From Chromatiales bacterium (GTDB lineage Bacteria > Pseudomonadota > Gammaproteobacteria > Thiohalomonadales > Thiohalomonadaceae), in the NCBI GenBank assembly GCA_003251535.1, contig QKFD01000111.1, forward strand, positions 1 through 43,133: a stretch of DNA of 43,133 nt, written 5' to 3'. The notes under the pieces were generated by a model. The model was not told where the DNA came from and ran no database searches. It saw only the letters and a program-made list of their open reading frames with translations. Below are positions 1 through 10,415 of the stretch, piece by piece. Position 1 is the stretch's first letter, and the number at the start of each line of letters is the position of its first letter. The position numbers and the translations under genes were made by a program.

Positions 1-63
1 CACCCACCTCTGCGGACACCCACCTCTGCGGACACCCACCTCTGCGGACACCCACCTCTGCGG
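1..63. repeat. 16-bp tandem repeat, four copies, cut by window edge
   Basis: The unit cacccacctctgcgga is repeated head to tail without change at 1-16, 17-32 and 33-48. A last copy at 49-63 lacks only its final base. The array may continue to the left of the window. There are no spacers between copies, so it is not a CRISPR. The following bases (ttggggtcagatcataaaa) resemble extragenic 'ggggtcag' elements I associate with short interspersed repeats, which is only an impression. No coding function is visible. Confidence 0.9.
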
Positions 64-187
64 TTGGGGTCAGATCATAAAATTTTGGCGTTGTGATTGA
101 GCGAAGAGGGCTGGGGGGCAATAACAGATATACCGCAGCACAGCTGCGAGTGCGGAGTGACATGGTTACGGTAGGGCAGAACAACAG

Positions 188-232
188 CCCCGTCCCATCC
201 TAGGGCGTTGTGCCCTGGAGGGTGGGACGGGG
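188..232. repeat. Long imperfect inverted repeat (hairpin)
   Basis: The left arm 188-206 (ccccgtcccatcctagggc) pairs with 212-232 around a 5-base loop, with one mismatch and a small bulge. It lies downstream of the minus-strand tRNA-Leu and beyond a second hairpin. It could stop readthrough from the tRNA or be a REP-like extragenic palindrome. No T-run follows on either strand, so a classical intrinsic terminator is not supported. Confidence 0.6.
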
Positions 233-246
233 AGAGGAGGGGGCAG

Positions 247-270
247 GCAGGTTGGCGTATACCAACCTGC
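247..270 (-). terminator. Perfect hairpin downstream of tRNA-Leu, possible terminator
   Basis: GCAGGTTGG at 247-255 and CCAACCTGC at 262-270 form a perfect 9-bp stem with a 6-base loop. It starts 23 bases past the 3' end of the minus-strand tRNA, where a terminator would be expected. The sequence after the stem on that strand is C-rich rather than U-rich, so it could be a weak terminator or a processing structure. Confidence 0.45.
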
Positions 271-292
271 GGGGTGTTGCTCTGTGGCGATT

Positions 293-379
293 TGGTGCCG
301 AGGGTCGGACTCGAACCGACATGTGGTCACCCACGGCTGATTTTGAGTCAGCTGCGTATACCGATTTCGCCACCCCGGC
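293..379 (-). tRNA. tRNA-Leu (anticodon CAA)
   Basis: Read on the minus strand, the sequence folds as a class II tRNA. The 7-bp acceptor stem is GCCGGGG/CCTCGGC with one G-T pair. The D arm is closed by GCG/CGC. The anticodon arm is GCTGA-CTCAAAA-TCAGC, giving anticodon CAA. A long variable arm and a T arm with loop TTCGAGT follow, and CCA is encoded. The long variable arm and anticodon identify a leucine tRNA reading UUG. Its 5' end is only 67 bp from the start of the divergent queA gene, so the two genes share a short intergenic promoter region. Confidence 0.95.
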
Positions 380-389
380 GGAGCCGCGC

Positions 390-418
390 ATTATAAGCAA
401 ACTTGGGCCGTGCGGGAA
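390..418 (-). promoter_or_regulatory. Sigma-70 promoter of tRNA-Leu
   Basis: On the minus strand a perfect -10 hexamer TATAAT (positions 395-390) lies 17 bp from a weak -35-like TTCCCG (418-413). The -10 is 10 bp upstream of the first tRNA base, suiting transcription starting just before the mature 5' end. A GC-rich stretch between the -10 and the tRNA could be a stringent discriminator. The spacing and hexamer are read directly; activity is inferred. Confidence 0.65.
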
Positions 419-446
419 GCCTCGCTTCTGTTATCATCCGCGCCCC

Positions 447-2643
<2,197 letters not shown>

Positions 2644-2716
2644 TGTCGCCCCCGACGGGAACCCCCCATAAGGAGGGGTGTCGTACAGCCAACCACCAGC
2701 GATCCGAAGGAGCGCC

Positions 2717-3052
2717 ATGAGCTTTTTCATCTCCGAGGCGTGGGCCCAGCAGGCACCTGCCGCCGCCCAGCAACCTGACCTCATCAGCGGACTCTTGCCG
2801 TTTGCCTTGCTATTCGTTGTCTTCTACTTCCTGCTCATTCGGCCGCAGCAGAAGCGGGTGAAGGAGCACAAAAAGATGGTAGAGGCGGTTGGCAAGGGGG
2901 ACGAGATTGCCACCAGCGGTGGTCTGGTGGGCAAAGTGACCGCAGCAGGCGAGAACTTCCTCGAAGTCGAGGTGGCGGAGAACGTGCGAGTAAAGGTGCA
3001 GCGCCAGCTCGTTGCCAGCGTTCTACCCAAAGGCTCCATCAAATCTCTCTAA
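2717..3052 (+). CDS. yajC: Sec translocon accessory protein YajC
   Basis: This 111-residue inner membrane protein has one transmembrane segment near residues 23-42 (LLPFALLFVVFYFLLIRPQQ). The segment ends in the YajC hallmark IRPQQKR. A soluble cytoplasmic domain follows (GDEIATSGGLVGKV). YajC associates with SecD and SecF, which help pull translocated proteins across the membrane using the proton motive force. The ATG at 2717 follows the purine-rich gatccgaaggagcgcc, a good ribosome-binding site. It lies between tgt and secD in the standard gammaproteobacterial order. Confidence 0.97.
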   Translation: MSFFISEAWAQQAPAAAQQPDLISGLLPFALLFVVFYFLLIRPQQKRVKEHKKMVEAVGKGDEIATSGGLVGKVTAAGENFLEVEVAENVRVKVQRQLVASVLPKGSIKSL

Positions 3053-3117
3053 CCCTCCCCAGTTGAGTCGCGCGCATCCCGCTGGTCCGAGGGTGGACCG
3101 GCGGGAGAGAGACCGTC

Positions 3118-4980
3118 ATGAACCGATATCCATTGTGGAAAAACCTGCTCATCATCGGCGTGCTGGTGATGGGGCTGCTCTACGCCCTGCCGAACCTGTT
3201 CGGCGATGACGAGGCGATCCAGATAGCCGCTGCCAACCACGGCACCAAGGTCACCGAGCAGACCAAGGAGCAGGTGGTCAAGGTGTTGAGTGATGCCAGC
3301 ATTACCCCCCTCTCGGCCGAACTGTTGGCAGAGGAGGGCGGGTTGCTGGTGCGGTTCGATAGTTCAGAGACCCAGCTCCGGGCCTCGGATCTGGTACGCC
3401 AGGCGCTGGGGACCGACTATACCGTCGCCCTCAACCTGGCCCCGCGCACCCCTGCTTGGTTGGTGGCGCTCAATGCCGAGCCGATGAATCTGGGTCTCGA
3501 CCTACGCGGCGGTGTCCACTTTCTGCTGGCGGTGGATATGGAGGCGGCCATCGGCCAGGCGCTGGAGCGTACGGCCGACGATATCCGCAACCAGCTGCGG
3601 GAGGCCAAGGTGCGCTACATGACGGTGGTGCGCAACAGTGAGCGGGTGGAGGTGCGGCTGCGTAGTGCCGAAGATCTGGCCCAAGCCGAGACACTGCTGC
3701 ACGACGCCGACCGCGCTCTGACCCTGACGACCGAGCAGCAGGGGGAGGAGTTCCGTCTCTATGCGGTGTTGGGTGAGAAGCAGCTGCGCGAGATCCGCAA
3801 CTTCGCCCTCCAGCAGAACATCACCACCCTGCGGAATCGAGTCAACGAGCTGGGGGTTGCCGAGCCCACCATCCAGCAGCAGGGGGATGAGCGCATTGTG
3901 GTGCAGCTGCCAGGGGTGCAGGACACCGCCCAGGCCAAGCGCATCCTGGGGGCGACCGCCACCCTGGAGTACCACGCGGTGGATGAGGATAACAGCGTTG
4001 CCCAGGCCAAGGCGGGCCGTATCCCCATCGGATCACGGCTCTACAAGGTGCGTAAGGGGGGCGAGGTACTGCTGAAGAAGCAGGTAATCGTCTCCGGTTC
4101 TCAGGTGATCGATGCCGCTTCCGGTATTGATCAGCAGAGTGGCAGCCCCATGGTCTCGGTCAGCCTGGATAGCGTGGGGGCCCGCAAAATGGGGCAGTTC
4201 ACCCGCGACAACGTGGGTCATGGCATGGCGGTGGTGTTCATCGAGAACCGCACCGAGTCACGCATGGTGGATGGCAAAGAGGTGCTGGAGACCAAGCGGG
4301 TAGAGGAGGTGATCTCGGTCGCCACTATCCGTGACCACTTCTCCGGCCGCTTCCAGACCACCGGCCTCGACTCCACGGAGGAGGCGCGTGACCTCGCCCT
4401 GCTGCTGCGCGCCGGCGCGTTGGCAGCGCCGATGCAGATCGTAGAAGAGCGGACCATCGGTCCCAGCCTGGGGGCCGATAACATCGAGCGGGGCTTCACC
4501 GCCTCTCTAATGGGCTTCGGGCTGGTGGTGCTGTTTATGGGCATCTACTACCGGGCCTTCGGCCTGGTAGCCGACGTGGCGCTGCTGTTCAACGTGGTGT
4601 TGCTCATCGCGCTGCTCTCTATCCTCCACGCCACCCTCACCCTGCCAGGGATCGCCGGTATTGCGCTGACCTTAGGTATGGCGGTGGATGCCAATGTGCT
4701 GATCTTCGAGCGTATCCGTGAGGAGCTGCGCAATGGCAACTCGCCACAGGCGAGCATCAGCGCCGGCTTTGACCGGGCGGCTGCCACCATCGCCGACTCC
4801 AACATCACCACGCTGCTGGCGGCCGCCGTGCTATTCATCTTCGGCACCGGTCCGGTCAAGGGGTTTGCCGTCACCCTCTCGATCGGCATCCTCACCTCCA
4901 TGTTTACCGCCATCATCGTGAGCCGTATGTTCATCAACTACCTCTGGGGCGGCCGCCGTCTCAGCAGTCTGCCGGTGTAA
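3118..4980 (+). CDS. secD: Protein translocase subunit SecD
   Basis: This 620-residue RND-superfamily membrane protein matches the E. coli SecD length. It has an N-terminal transmembrane helix (residues 8-26), a large periplasmic P1 domain beginning after LGLDLRGGVHFLL (near residue 124), and a C-terminal five-helix bundle. The bundle carries TLGMAVDANVLIFERIREEL near 520, which includes the Asp used in proton transport. SecD and SecF form the complex that promotes late translocation and release. A GGGAGAG ribosome-binding site precedes the ATG. secF starts 12 bp after the stop. Confidence 0.97.
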   Translation: MNRYPLWKNLLIIGVLVMGLLYALPNLFGDDEAIQIAAANHGTKVTEQTKEQVVKVLSDASITPLSAELLAEEGGLLVRFDSSETQLRASDLVRQALGTDYTVALNLAPRTPAWLVALNAEPMNLGLDLRGGVHFLLAVDMEAAIGQALERTADDIRNQLREAKVRYMTVVRNSERVEVRLRSAEDLAQAETLLHDADRALTLTTEQQGEEFRLYAVLGEKQLREIRNFALQQNITTLRNRVNELGVAEPTIQQQGDERIVVQLPGVQDTAQAKRILGATATLEYHAVDEDNSVAQAKAGRIPIGSRLYKVRKGGEVLLKKQVIVSGSQVIDAASGIDQQSGSPMVSVSLDSVGARKMGQFTRDNVGHGMAVVFIENRTESRMVDGKEVLETKRVEEVISVATIRDHFSGRFQTTGLDSTEEARDLALLLRAGALAAPMQIVEERTIGPSLGADNIERGFTASLMGFGLVVLFMGIYYRAFGLVADVALLFNVVLLIALLSILHATLTLPGIAGIALTLGMAVDANVLIFERIREELRNGNSPQASISAGFDRAAATIADSNITTLLAAAVLFIFGTGPVKGFAVTLSIGILTSMFTAIIVSRMFINYLWGGRRLSSLPV

Positions 4981-4992
4981 GGAGTCTGCGCC

Positions 4993-5925
4993 ATGGAACT
5001 GTTTAAGAGACAGACCCACATCGATTTCCTGCGCTGGGACAACGCCGCCATCATCTTCTCGGTGGTGCTCACGCTGTTGGCGGTGGGCTCCTTGGTGGTG
5101 CGGGGACTCAACTTCGCGGTCGATTTCACCGGCGGTCTGGTGATGGAGGTGAGCTATCCCGAGTCGGTGGAGCTGGATGGGATGCGCACCCAGCTGGCCA
5201 ACGCCGGTTATGAGGCCACCTTGCAGCACTTTGGTACCACCAAGACGGTACTCATGCGGCTGGCGCCGGAGGCGGGCAAGGAGAGCGCCCAGGTCAGCGA
5301 GGAGCTGCTCAAGGTCCTGCGCCAGAGTGAGCCCAATGTGGCGGTCAATCGGGTGGAGTATGTCGGCCCGCAGGTGGGTAAGGAGCTGGCAGAGAATGGT
5401 GGCAAGGCGCTCATCATCGCCATCTTCGGTCTGCTCCTCTATGTCTCCATACGCTTTCAGTATCGGTTGGCGGTGGGGGCCATCTTGGCGCTGATCCACG
5501 ACTCCATCATCGTGATTGGGATCTTCTCGCTCTTCCAGATCCCCTTTGACCTCACCGTCTTGGCGGCGGTGCTGGCGGTGATCGGTTACTCCCTCAATGA
5601 CACCATCGTGGTGTTTGACCGGGTGCGCGAGAATTTCCGCAAGATGCGCAAAGGCTCCACTGCCGAGATCACCAACGCCGCCCTCAACCAGACCCTCTCC
5701 CGTACCATCAACACCGGTCTGACCACGGTGCTGGTGTTGGTGGCGCTACTGGTTTGGGGCGGAGAGATGATCTCCGGTTTTGCCCTGGCGCTGCTCATCG
5801 GCGTGGTGTTTGGCACCTACTCCTCGGTCTATGTCGCCACCGTCTCTGCTATCAAGCTGGGGCTCAGCCGCGAAGATCTCCTGCCGGTAGTCAAGGAAGG
5901 GGCGGAGGTGGACGAGCTTCCTTAA
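4993..5925 (+). CDS. secF: Protein translocase subunit SecF
   Basis: This 310-residue partner of SecD has a first transmembrane helix around residues 18-36, the FTGG motif near 46, a periplasmic domain, and a C-terminal five-helix region. That region contains IGYSLNDTIVVFDRVREN near residue 196, the SecF counterpart of the SecD charged helix. An AGGAG ribosome-binding site lies 7 bp before the ATG. It appears to end the queA-secF transcription unit, because two hairpins lie in the next 90 bp. Confidence 0.97.
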   Translation: MELFKRQTHIDFLRWDNAAIIFSVVLTLLAVGSLVVRGLNFAVDFTGGLVMEVSYPESVELDGMRTQLANAGYEATLQHFGTTKTVLMRLAPEAGKESAQVSEELLKVLRQSEPNVAVNRVEYVGPQVGKELAENGGKALIIAIFGLLLYVSIRFQYRLAVGAILALIHDSIIVIGIFSLFQIPFDLTVLAAVLAVIGYSLNDTIVVFDRVRENFRKMRKGSTAEITNAALNQTLSRTINTGLTTVLVLVALLVWGGEMISGFALALLIGVVFGTYSSVYVATVSAIKLGLSREDLLPVVKEGAEVDELP

Positions 5926-5934
5926 CCTGGAGCC

Positions 5935-5970
5935 ATCCCTCCCTCACCCCGAGCTGGTTGAGGGAGGGAT
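5935..5970. terminator. Inverted repeat downstream of secF
   Basis: ATCCCTCCCTCA at 5935-5946 and TGAGGGAGGGAT at 5959-5970 make a perfect 12-bp stem with a 12-base loop, beginning 10 bp after the secF stop. No T-run follows, so it is either a Rho-assisted terminator or an mRNA-stabilising end structure. Its position at the end of the queA-secF run supports a role in 3' end formation. Confidence 0.55.
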
Positions 5971-5992
5971 TGCCCGGGCTGGGCAGGAGATA

Positions 5993-6011
5993 AACGCGCC
6001 GGCTGCGCGTT
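5993..6011. terminator. Second hairpin between secF and the methyltransferase gene
   Basis: AACGCGC at 5993-5999 and GCGCGTT at 6005-6011 form a 7-bp stem with a 5-base loop, followed by gatgatttgg. With the hairpin at 5935-5970 it separates the sec genes from the next gene. Only weakly T-rich sequence follows, so termination is a suggestion. Confidence 0.4.
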
Positions 6012-6134
6012 GATGATTTGGTCACGGCGCTGGGGTTCCTGCCTCTGCTGAGGGGCGGCCCTTCCGCCATATGGCCGATTGTGCCTCGACCGAGGCTGGG
6101 CCAATATGGGGCTCCCGCAGCCGGTTCGGCCCCC

Positions 6135-7679
6135 ATGAGCTACGAAGCGATCCCCTACCACAGCACCCCCTTCCCTGCTACCCACCCAGAGCACTTGGCG
6201 GCCATCGCCCGGCTGTTCGCCATCGACGCCCCCGACCCGCGCCACTGCCGGGTGTTGGAGCTGGGGGCCGCCAGTGGCGGCAACCTCATCCCCTTGGGCC
6301 ACTATCTGCCGCAGAGCCGTCTCCTCGGTATCGATCTCTCTCCGGGGCAGGTGGCGGCGGGGCAGCGGCTGTTGCAGCAGAGCGGGATCGGCAATGTCGA
6401 ACTACAGGTGGCCGATGTGCTCGACTTCGATCCCGGGGCGGAGCGCTTTGACTACATCATCGCCCACGGTCTCTACTCCTGGGTGCCTGCCCCAGTGCGG
6501 GAGGCGCTGTTGGCGCTGATGGGGCGCGCCCTGAGTGACCGCGGGATCGCCTACATCAGCTACAACACCTTGCCGGGTTGGCAGATGCGCGGCATGTTGC
6601 GGGAGATGGTGCTGGATACCGTGCGGGGGGAGCCCCAACCCGAGCGGCGCTTGGCGTTGGCGCGGCGTTTCCTCGATCAGCTCTACCCCGCCTTGGGAGC
6701 GGGGCTCCATGCGGACTATCTCCGCGAGGAGATCCGTAGGATTCGCGCCCACCACCCCAGCTACCTGTTCCATGAGTATCTGGCCCCCACCAACGAGCCC
6801 GTGTTATTTCGCCAGTTTGTTGCCGCGGCGGCCCGCCACGGCCTCGCCTATCTGGCGGATAGCGAACTCCACACCATGTTCCCGGAGACACTGGAGGAGG
6901 GGGCCGCGCCGTTGTTGAAGGAGGCGACCGATGCCATCGATCTGGCACAACGGATGGATTTTCTGGTCAACCGTAACTTTCGCCAGAGCCTGCTCTGCCG
7001 GAGTGGCCTAGCGCGAGAAGGCGAAGCGCAGCCAGATCGGCTAATGGATCTGGCACTGCACACCACCTTACTGCCGCCCAAAAAGATCGACCTACACAAG
7101 CTCAAGGCCGCCCCCTTTACCGCCGCCAACGGCCAGCGCCACGACATCTATCATCCACTCACCAAGGTGGCACTGAGCCTGCTCTATGAGCGTTATCCGC
7201 AGGCGATGGCGGTGGCCGAACTACAGCAGCTGGCAGCAGAGCAGGTGGCCAGTGCGGGCGAACCATTTCTGGCGGGGCAGACGGAGCACCTGGAGGCGGA
7301 GCTGTTCGGCCTGCTGGCCCACGGTCTCGTGGGGGCCGCCCCGCAAACTGAAACCGCCCCCCTCCCCAGCCTGTGTGCCCATCGGCTGGCCCGGGCGCAG
7401 GCGGCCGCTGGGAGCGACCACACCGTGGGCCGCCACCACACCACCGTGCAGCTCGACCCTTTTGCCCGCGCCCTGTTGGGGCTATTAGATGGCACTCGGG
7501 ATCGCGCTGCCCTGGTCGATGCCATGGTCCAGCGCATCGCGGCAGATGCCGAACTGCGGCGCTTGGTGGGGGAGGCGGTGGAGGGCGAGCGGTTGCGGCG
7601 TATGGTGGTAGCCAACGTCGAGCGACTGCTCACCACCTTTGCCCGCCATGGTTTGCTCGGCGGTGTAGGCACGGGCTAA
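6135..7679 (+). CDS. PKMT-like SAM-dependent methyltransferase with regulatory domain
   Basis: This 514-residue protein starts with the pattern typical of its family (YEAIPYHSTPFPATHPEHLA). A Rossmann methyltransferase domain follows, with the SAM motif VLELGAASGGNLIPLG near residue 41 and FDYIIAHGLYSWVP near 107. The middle part (about 215-330) matches the 'methyltransferase regulatory domain' layout. The C-terminal 110 residues (QLDPFARALLGLLDGTRDR) resemble the winged-helix module of Rickettsia outer-membrane-protein lysine methyltransferases (PKMT). I chose ATG 6135 because family homology begins there, although the frame is open to 6018. The second Gly of the usual motif I (GCG/GCA) is replaced in GAAS. 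Substrate is unknown; a protein lysine is plausible. Confidence 0.8.
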   Translation: MSYEAIPYHSTPFPATHPEHLAAIARLFAIDAPDPRHCRVLELGAASGGNLIPLGHYLPQSRLLGIDLSPGQVAAGQRLLQQSGIGNVELQVADVLDFDPGAERFDYIIAHGLYSWVPAPVREALLALMGRALSDRGIAYISYNTLPGWQMRGMLREMVLDTVRGEPQPERRLALARRFLDQLYPALGAGLHADYLREEIRRIRAHHPSYLFHEYLAPTNEPVLFRQFVAAAARHGLAYLADSELHTMFPETLEEGAAPLLKEATDAIDLAQRMDFLVNRNFRQSLLCRSGLAREGEAQPDRLMDLALHTTLLPPKKIDLHKLKAAPFTAANGQRHDIYHPLTKVALSLLYERYPQAMAVAELQQLAAEQVASAGEPFLAGQTEHLEAELFGLLAHGLVGAAPQTETAPLPSLCAHRLARAQAAAGSDHTVGRHHTTVQLDPFARALLGLLDGTRDRAALVDAMVQRIAADAELRRLVGEAVEGERLRRMVVANVERLLTTFARHGLLGGVGTG

Positions 7680-7732
7680 ACGGCACGCCGATAGGTCGCC
7701 CCTTTATCCCCACTCTCACCGGTGGTCGGGGA

Positions 7733-7764
7733 TTAACCCCCTCTTAACCCCCACTCCGCTTAAG
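7733..7764 (+). promoter_or_regulatory. Candidate response-regulator operator (11-bp-phased TTAACCCCC repeats)
   Basis: TTAACCCCC occurs at 7733-7741 and again at 7744-7752, exactly 11 bp apart, with a further TTAAG at 7760-7764. Direct repeats at one helical turn are the usual target shape for OmpR/PhoB-family dimers. An OmpR-type regulator is encoded in the operon that begins 52 bp further on. The repeats are seen directly; binding by the regulator at 13544-14233 is inferred. Confidence 0.45.
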
Positions 7765-7815
7765 CTGGCCCCCTCAACCACTCCATCCGCCAGCGTGGCG
7801 GGGAAGGGAGCCACC

Positions 7816-9201
7816 ATGCGTCGTTCATCAATCCCGTTGCGCTCACTGCCCCTGGTGGCACTGCTGGCAACCGCCTGTAGCGTCACCCCGGAGCGGACCG
7901 ACTACCCCGCCCTTATCGACCAAGAGTTGGCACAACTGCCCGCTTGGTCTGCCACTGCCAGCGCGGAGTCACCCGCCTCGCTCGCGCAGCTGATCCACTC
8001 GCCGCAACTCGATGCCTTGGTGGCGGAGGCGCTGGCCGCCAACCCCTCGCTGCAACAGACCGCCTTGACCTTGGCGATCCGCCGCCAAGAGCGGCGCCAG
8101 AGCGAGGCGGCGCGCCTGCCGACGGTGACCGGCAGCATGGGGGCGAGCACCGATCAGGAGGGGAGTGAGGGCTACAGCGCTGGCCTGAGCGTGAGCTGGG
8201 AGGTGGATCTCTGGCAGCGTTTGGCCGCTGGGGTGGCCGCCGCCGACTATGATGTGGCGGAGCAGGCGGCCCTCTACCGTGCCGCCCGCGACAGCTTGGC
8301 GGCGGAGGTGATGAAGGGGTGGCTGGGGCTCATCGCCCAGCGCCACGCCATCACCATCGAGCAGAATCGGCTCACCACGCTGGAGCAGAACGAGCAGTTC
8401 ATCTTGCAGCGCTATCGCAACGGCCTCGGCTCGCTGGAGGACCTGGATAGCGCCCGCAGCTCCACCGCCAGCTCCCGCGCCACCTTGGAGCAGTACCGCG
8501 AGACCCTGGCCCAACGGCAGCGTTCGCTCCAGGGGCTGTTGGGCCGCAGCACACCGTTGCCGCCCAGCGTAGCCACCGACTACCCGGCGGTGGCGCTGCC
8601 CCCGGCGGATCTGCCCCCGCAGAGCCTGCGGCGGCGGCCTGATCTGCTGGCGGCCTACCAGGCCATCGCCGCGGCAGAGGCGCGCAGCGCCGTCGCCTAC
8701 CGGGCGCTACTCCCCTCCCTGGACCTATCGGCAGCGCTGCAATCGGCCACCTCATCGCCGCAGATGACCCTGTTCACGGACCCGGTCTGGTCGCTGCTGG
8801 CCCAGTTGACCGCGCCGCTCTACCAGGGGGGGAAGTTGCGGGCGGCGGCGGAGATCGCCGATCTACAGGGGGCGCAGGCCTACCAAGGCTATCGCCAGAC
8901 CCTCATCACCGCCGTCACTGAGGTGGGGAATGGGCTCGGCCTGGAGCAGTCGTTAGGTCGTCGCCTACACCACACCGAGACCGCCCTGGCCGCCGCCCGC
9001 AGCAACTTGGATCACTATCAGCGGAGCTATCGGGCCGGTCTGGCGACCCTGCTCGATCTCTTGGCGGTGGAGCGCCAGACCTACGACCTAGAGGCGCAGT
9101 ACGACAACCTCTACTACCAGCAGCTGACCAACCGGATCGATCTGGGCCTCGCCCTGGGGCTGGGGGTCGCCGATGCCGAAGGGCAGGCGGTGGCGCCATG
9201 A
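7816..9201 (+). CDS. Outer membrane efflux lipoprotein (TolC/OprM-like)
   Basis: This 461-residue protein is the outer membrane channel of the tripartite efflux system encoded here. The signal peptide ends in a lipobox (LLATAC) with the lipidated Cys at residue 21 and Ser at +2, consistent with outer membrane sorting. Two OEP repeats follow, visible as long Ala/Gln-rich helices such as LVAEALAANPSLQQTALTLA and LAAAYQAIAAAEARSAVAYR-type segments. ATG 7816 is preceded by GGGGAAGGGAG at good spacing; an in-frame GTG at 7795 would add seven residues ahead of the signal peptide and is less likely. It overlaps the adaptor gene by 4 bp (ATGA). Confidence 0.9.
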   Translation: MRRSSIPLRSLPLVALLATACSVTPERTDYPALIDQELAQLPAWSATASAESPASLAQLIHSPQLDALVAEALAANPSLQQTALTLAIRRQERRQSEAARLPTVTGSMGASTDQEGSEGYSAGLSVSWEVDLWQRLAAGVAAADYDVAEQAALYRAARDSLAAEVMKGWLGLIAQRHAITIEQNRLTTLEQNEQFILQRYRNGLGSLEDLDSARSSTASSRATLEQYRETLAQRQRSLQGLLGRSTPLPPSVATDYPAVALPPADLPPQSLRRRPDLLAAYQAIAAAEARSAVAYRALLPSLDLSAALQSATSSPQMTLFTDPVWSLLAQLTAPLYQGGKLRAAAEIADLQGAQAYQGYRQTLITAVTEVGNGLGLEQSLGRRLHHTETALAAARSNLDHYQRSYRAGLATLLDLLAVERQTYDLEAQYDNLYYQQLTNRIDLGLALGLGVADAEGQAVAP

Positions 9202-10415
9202 GACGCCAGCTGACGCAGGGAATTGGGGTGCTGTTGGCGTTCGGGCTGCTGGTGGGGGCGGTGTTCTACCTGCGCCAGCAGCTACCGCCCCCCGGTGCGG
9301 GGGGGCCCCCGGCAGCCGAGGGGCCGGCTGCGGCCGGCGCCCCACCACCCAGCGCGGCGACTGCCACCAGCACCATCGCCCCCGATGTGGCGGTGGTGAC
9401 GGCGACCCCCGGCAACTACACCGCCCAGGTCCAGGGCTATGGCACCGCCCAGCCCCACTACCAACTCACCCTGACCGCCCAGGTGGCGGGCCAGGTGACA
9501 ACGGTGGCCGCTGCGCTGGCCTCCGGGCGCCAGGTGGCCAGTGGCGCCACGCTGCTCCAGATCGACGATGGTGACTACCGGGCCGCCGTAGCCAGTGCCG
9601 AAGCGGCGCTGGCGCAGGCCCAATTGGCGCTCCTGGAGGAGGAGCGCGAAGGGGCGCAGGCGCGGGCCGAGTGGCGCGCCTCCGGGATGCAGGGGGAGCC
9701 CGATTCGGCCTTGGTGCTGCGCGCCCCGCAGCTGGCAGTGGCCAAGGCCGCGGTAAACCAGGCGCGGGCCGAGCTGGCCACCGCCCGGCGCGATCTCGCC
9801 CGCACCCAGGTCAGCGCCCCCTATGACGCCCTGGTGGTGGCGCGGCTGGTGGCGCCGGGCAGCTATGTGCAGCTGGGCAGCGAACTGGCCACCCTCTACA
9901 GCACCGATCAGATGGAGATCGCCATCCCGCTGGCGGCCCACGCCTGGCAGCAGCTGCCGGCCGAGGCGCAACTCACGGCCGGTGACTGGCCGGTGACGCT
10001 GGTGGGGGTGGAGGATGGTCGGCAGTGGCAGGGGCGGGTGGTGCGCAGCGAGCAGCACCTGGATGAGACCACCCGCCAGCGGGTACTGGTGGTGGCGGTC
10101 GATGGACCATTGGCGGCCACCCCGCCACTCCTGCCGGGCGCCTTTCTGGCGGCGCAGGTGGCGGGCCGTAGTGAAGAGGGGCTGTGGCAGCTACCCAGCT
10201 CCGCCCTCAGCCAGCGAGGGGAGATCTGGTATGTCGATGGCGACAACAGCCTGCGCTCCTTCGCGGCGACACCCCGCTTTAGCCGTGAGCAGGCGATCTT
10301 CATCGCACCACCGGCGGCGCTGGCGGCCTCGGCTCAGCGGGTGGTGATCCACCCCCTGAACGGCTACCTCCAGGGGATGGCCGTTCACCCCGTGGCGGAG
10401 GTGGACCATGAGTAA
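9198..10415 (+). CDS. RND efflux periplasmic adaptor subunit (HlyD/MFP family)
   Basis: This 405-residue membrane fusion protein links the pump to the outer membrane channel. Residues about 8-26 form an N-terminal membrane anchor. A Pro/Gly/Ala-rich linker follows, then the lipoyl/hairpin region (VTTVAAALASGRQVASGATLLQIDD near 95) and an Ala/Glu-rich coiled-coil hairpin near 130-200. The second lipoyl half is DLARTQVSAPYDALVVARLVAPG. The beta-barrel and membrane-proximal domains complete the protein. The start overlaps the lipoprotein stop by 4 bp and the stop overlaps the pump start by 8 bp, so translation is likely coupled. Confidence 0.92.
   Translation: MRRQLTQGIGVLLAFGLLVGAVFYLRQQLPPPGAGGPPAAEGPAAAGAPPPSAATATSTIAPDVAVVTATPGNYTAQVQGYGTAQPHYQLTLTAQVAGQVTTVAAALASGRQVASGATLLQIDDGDYRAAVASAEAALAQAQLALLEEEREGAQARAEWRASGMQGEPDSALVLRAPQLAVAKAAVNQARAELATARRDLARTQVSAPYDALVVARLVAPGSYVQLGSELATLYSTDQMEIAIPLAAHAWQQLPAEAQLTAGDWPVTLVGVEDGRQWQGRVVRSEQHLDETTRQRVLVVAVDGPLAATPPLLPGAFLAAQVAGRSEEGLWQLPSSALSQRGEIWYVDGDNSLRSFAATPRFSREQAIFIAPPAALAASAQRVVIHPLNGYLQGMAVHPVAEVDHE

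Noticed and set aside
1-63. Possible CRISPR array
   Set aside because: The copies are directly adjacent with no unique spacers and are only 16 bp long.
210-446. In-frame upstream extension of queA
   Set aside because: It reads through the tRNA-Leu gene on the other strand and has no homology; the family N-terminus begins at 447.
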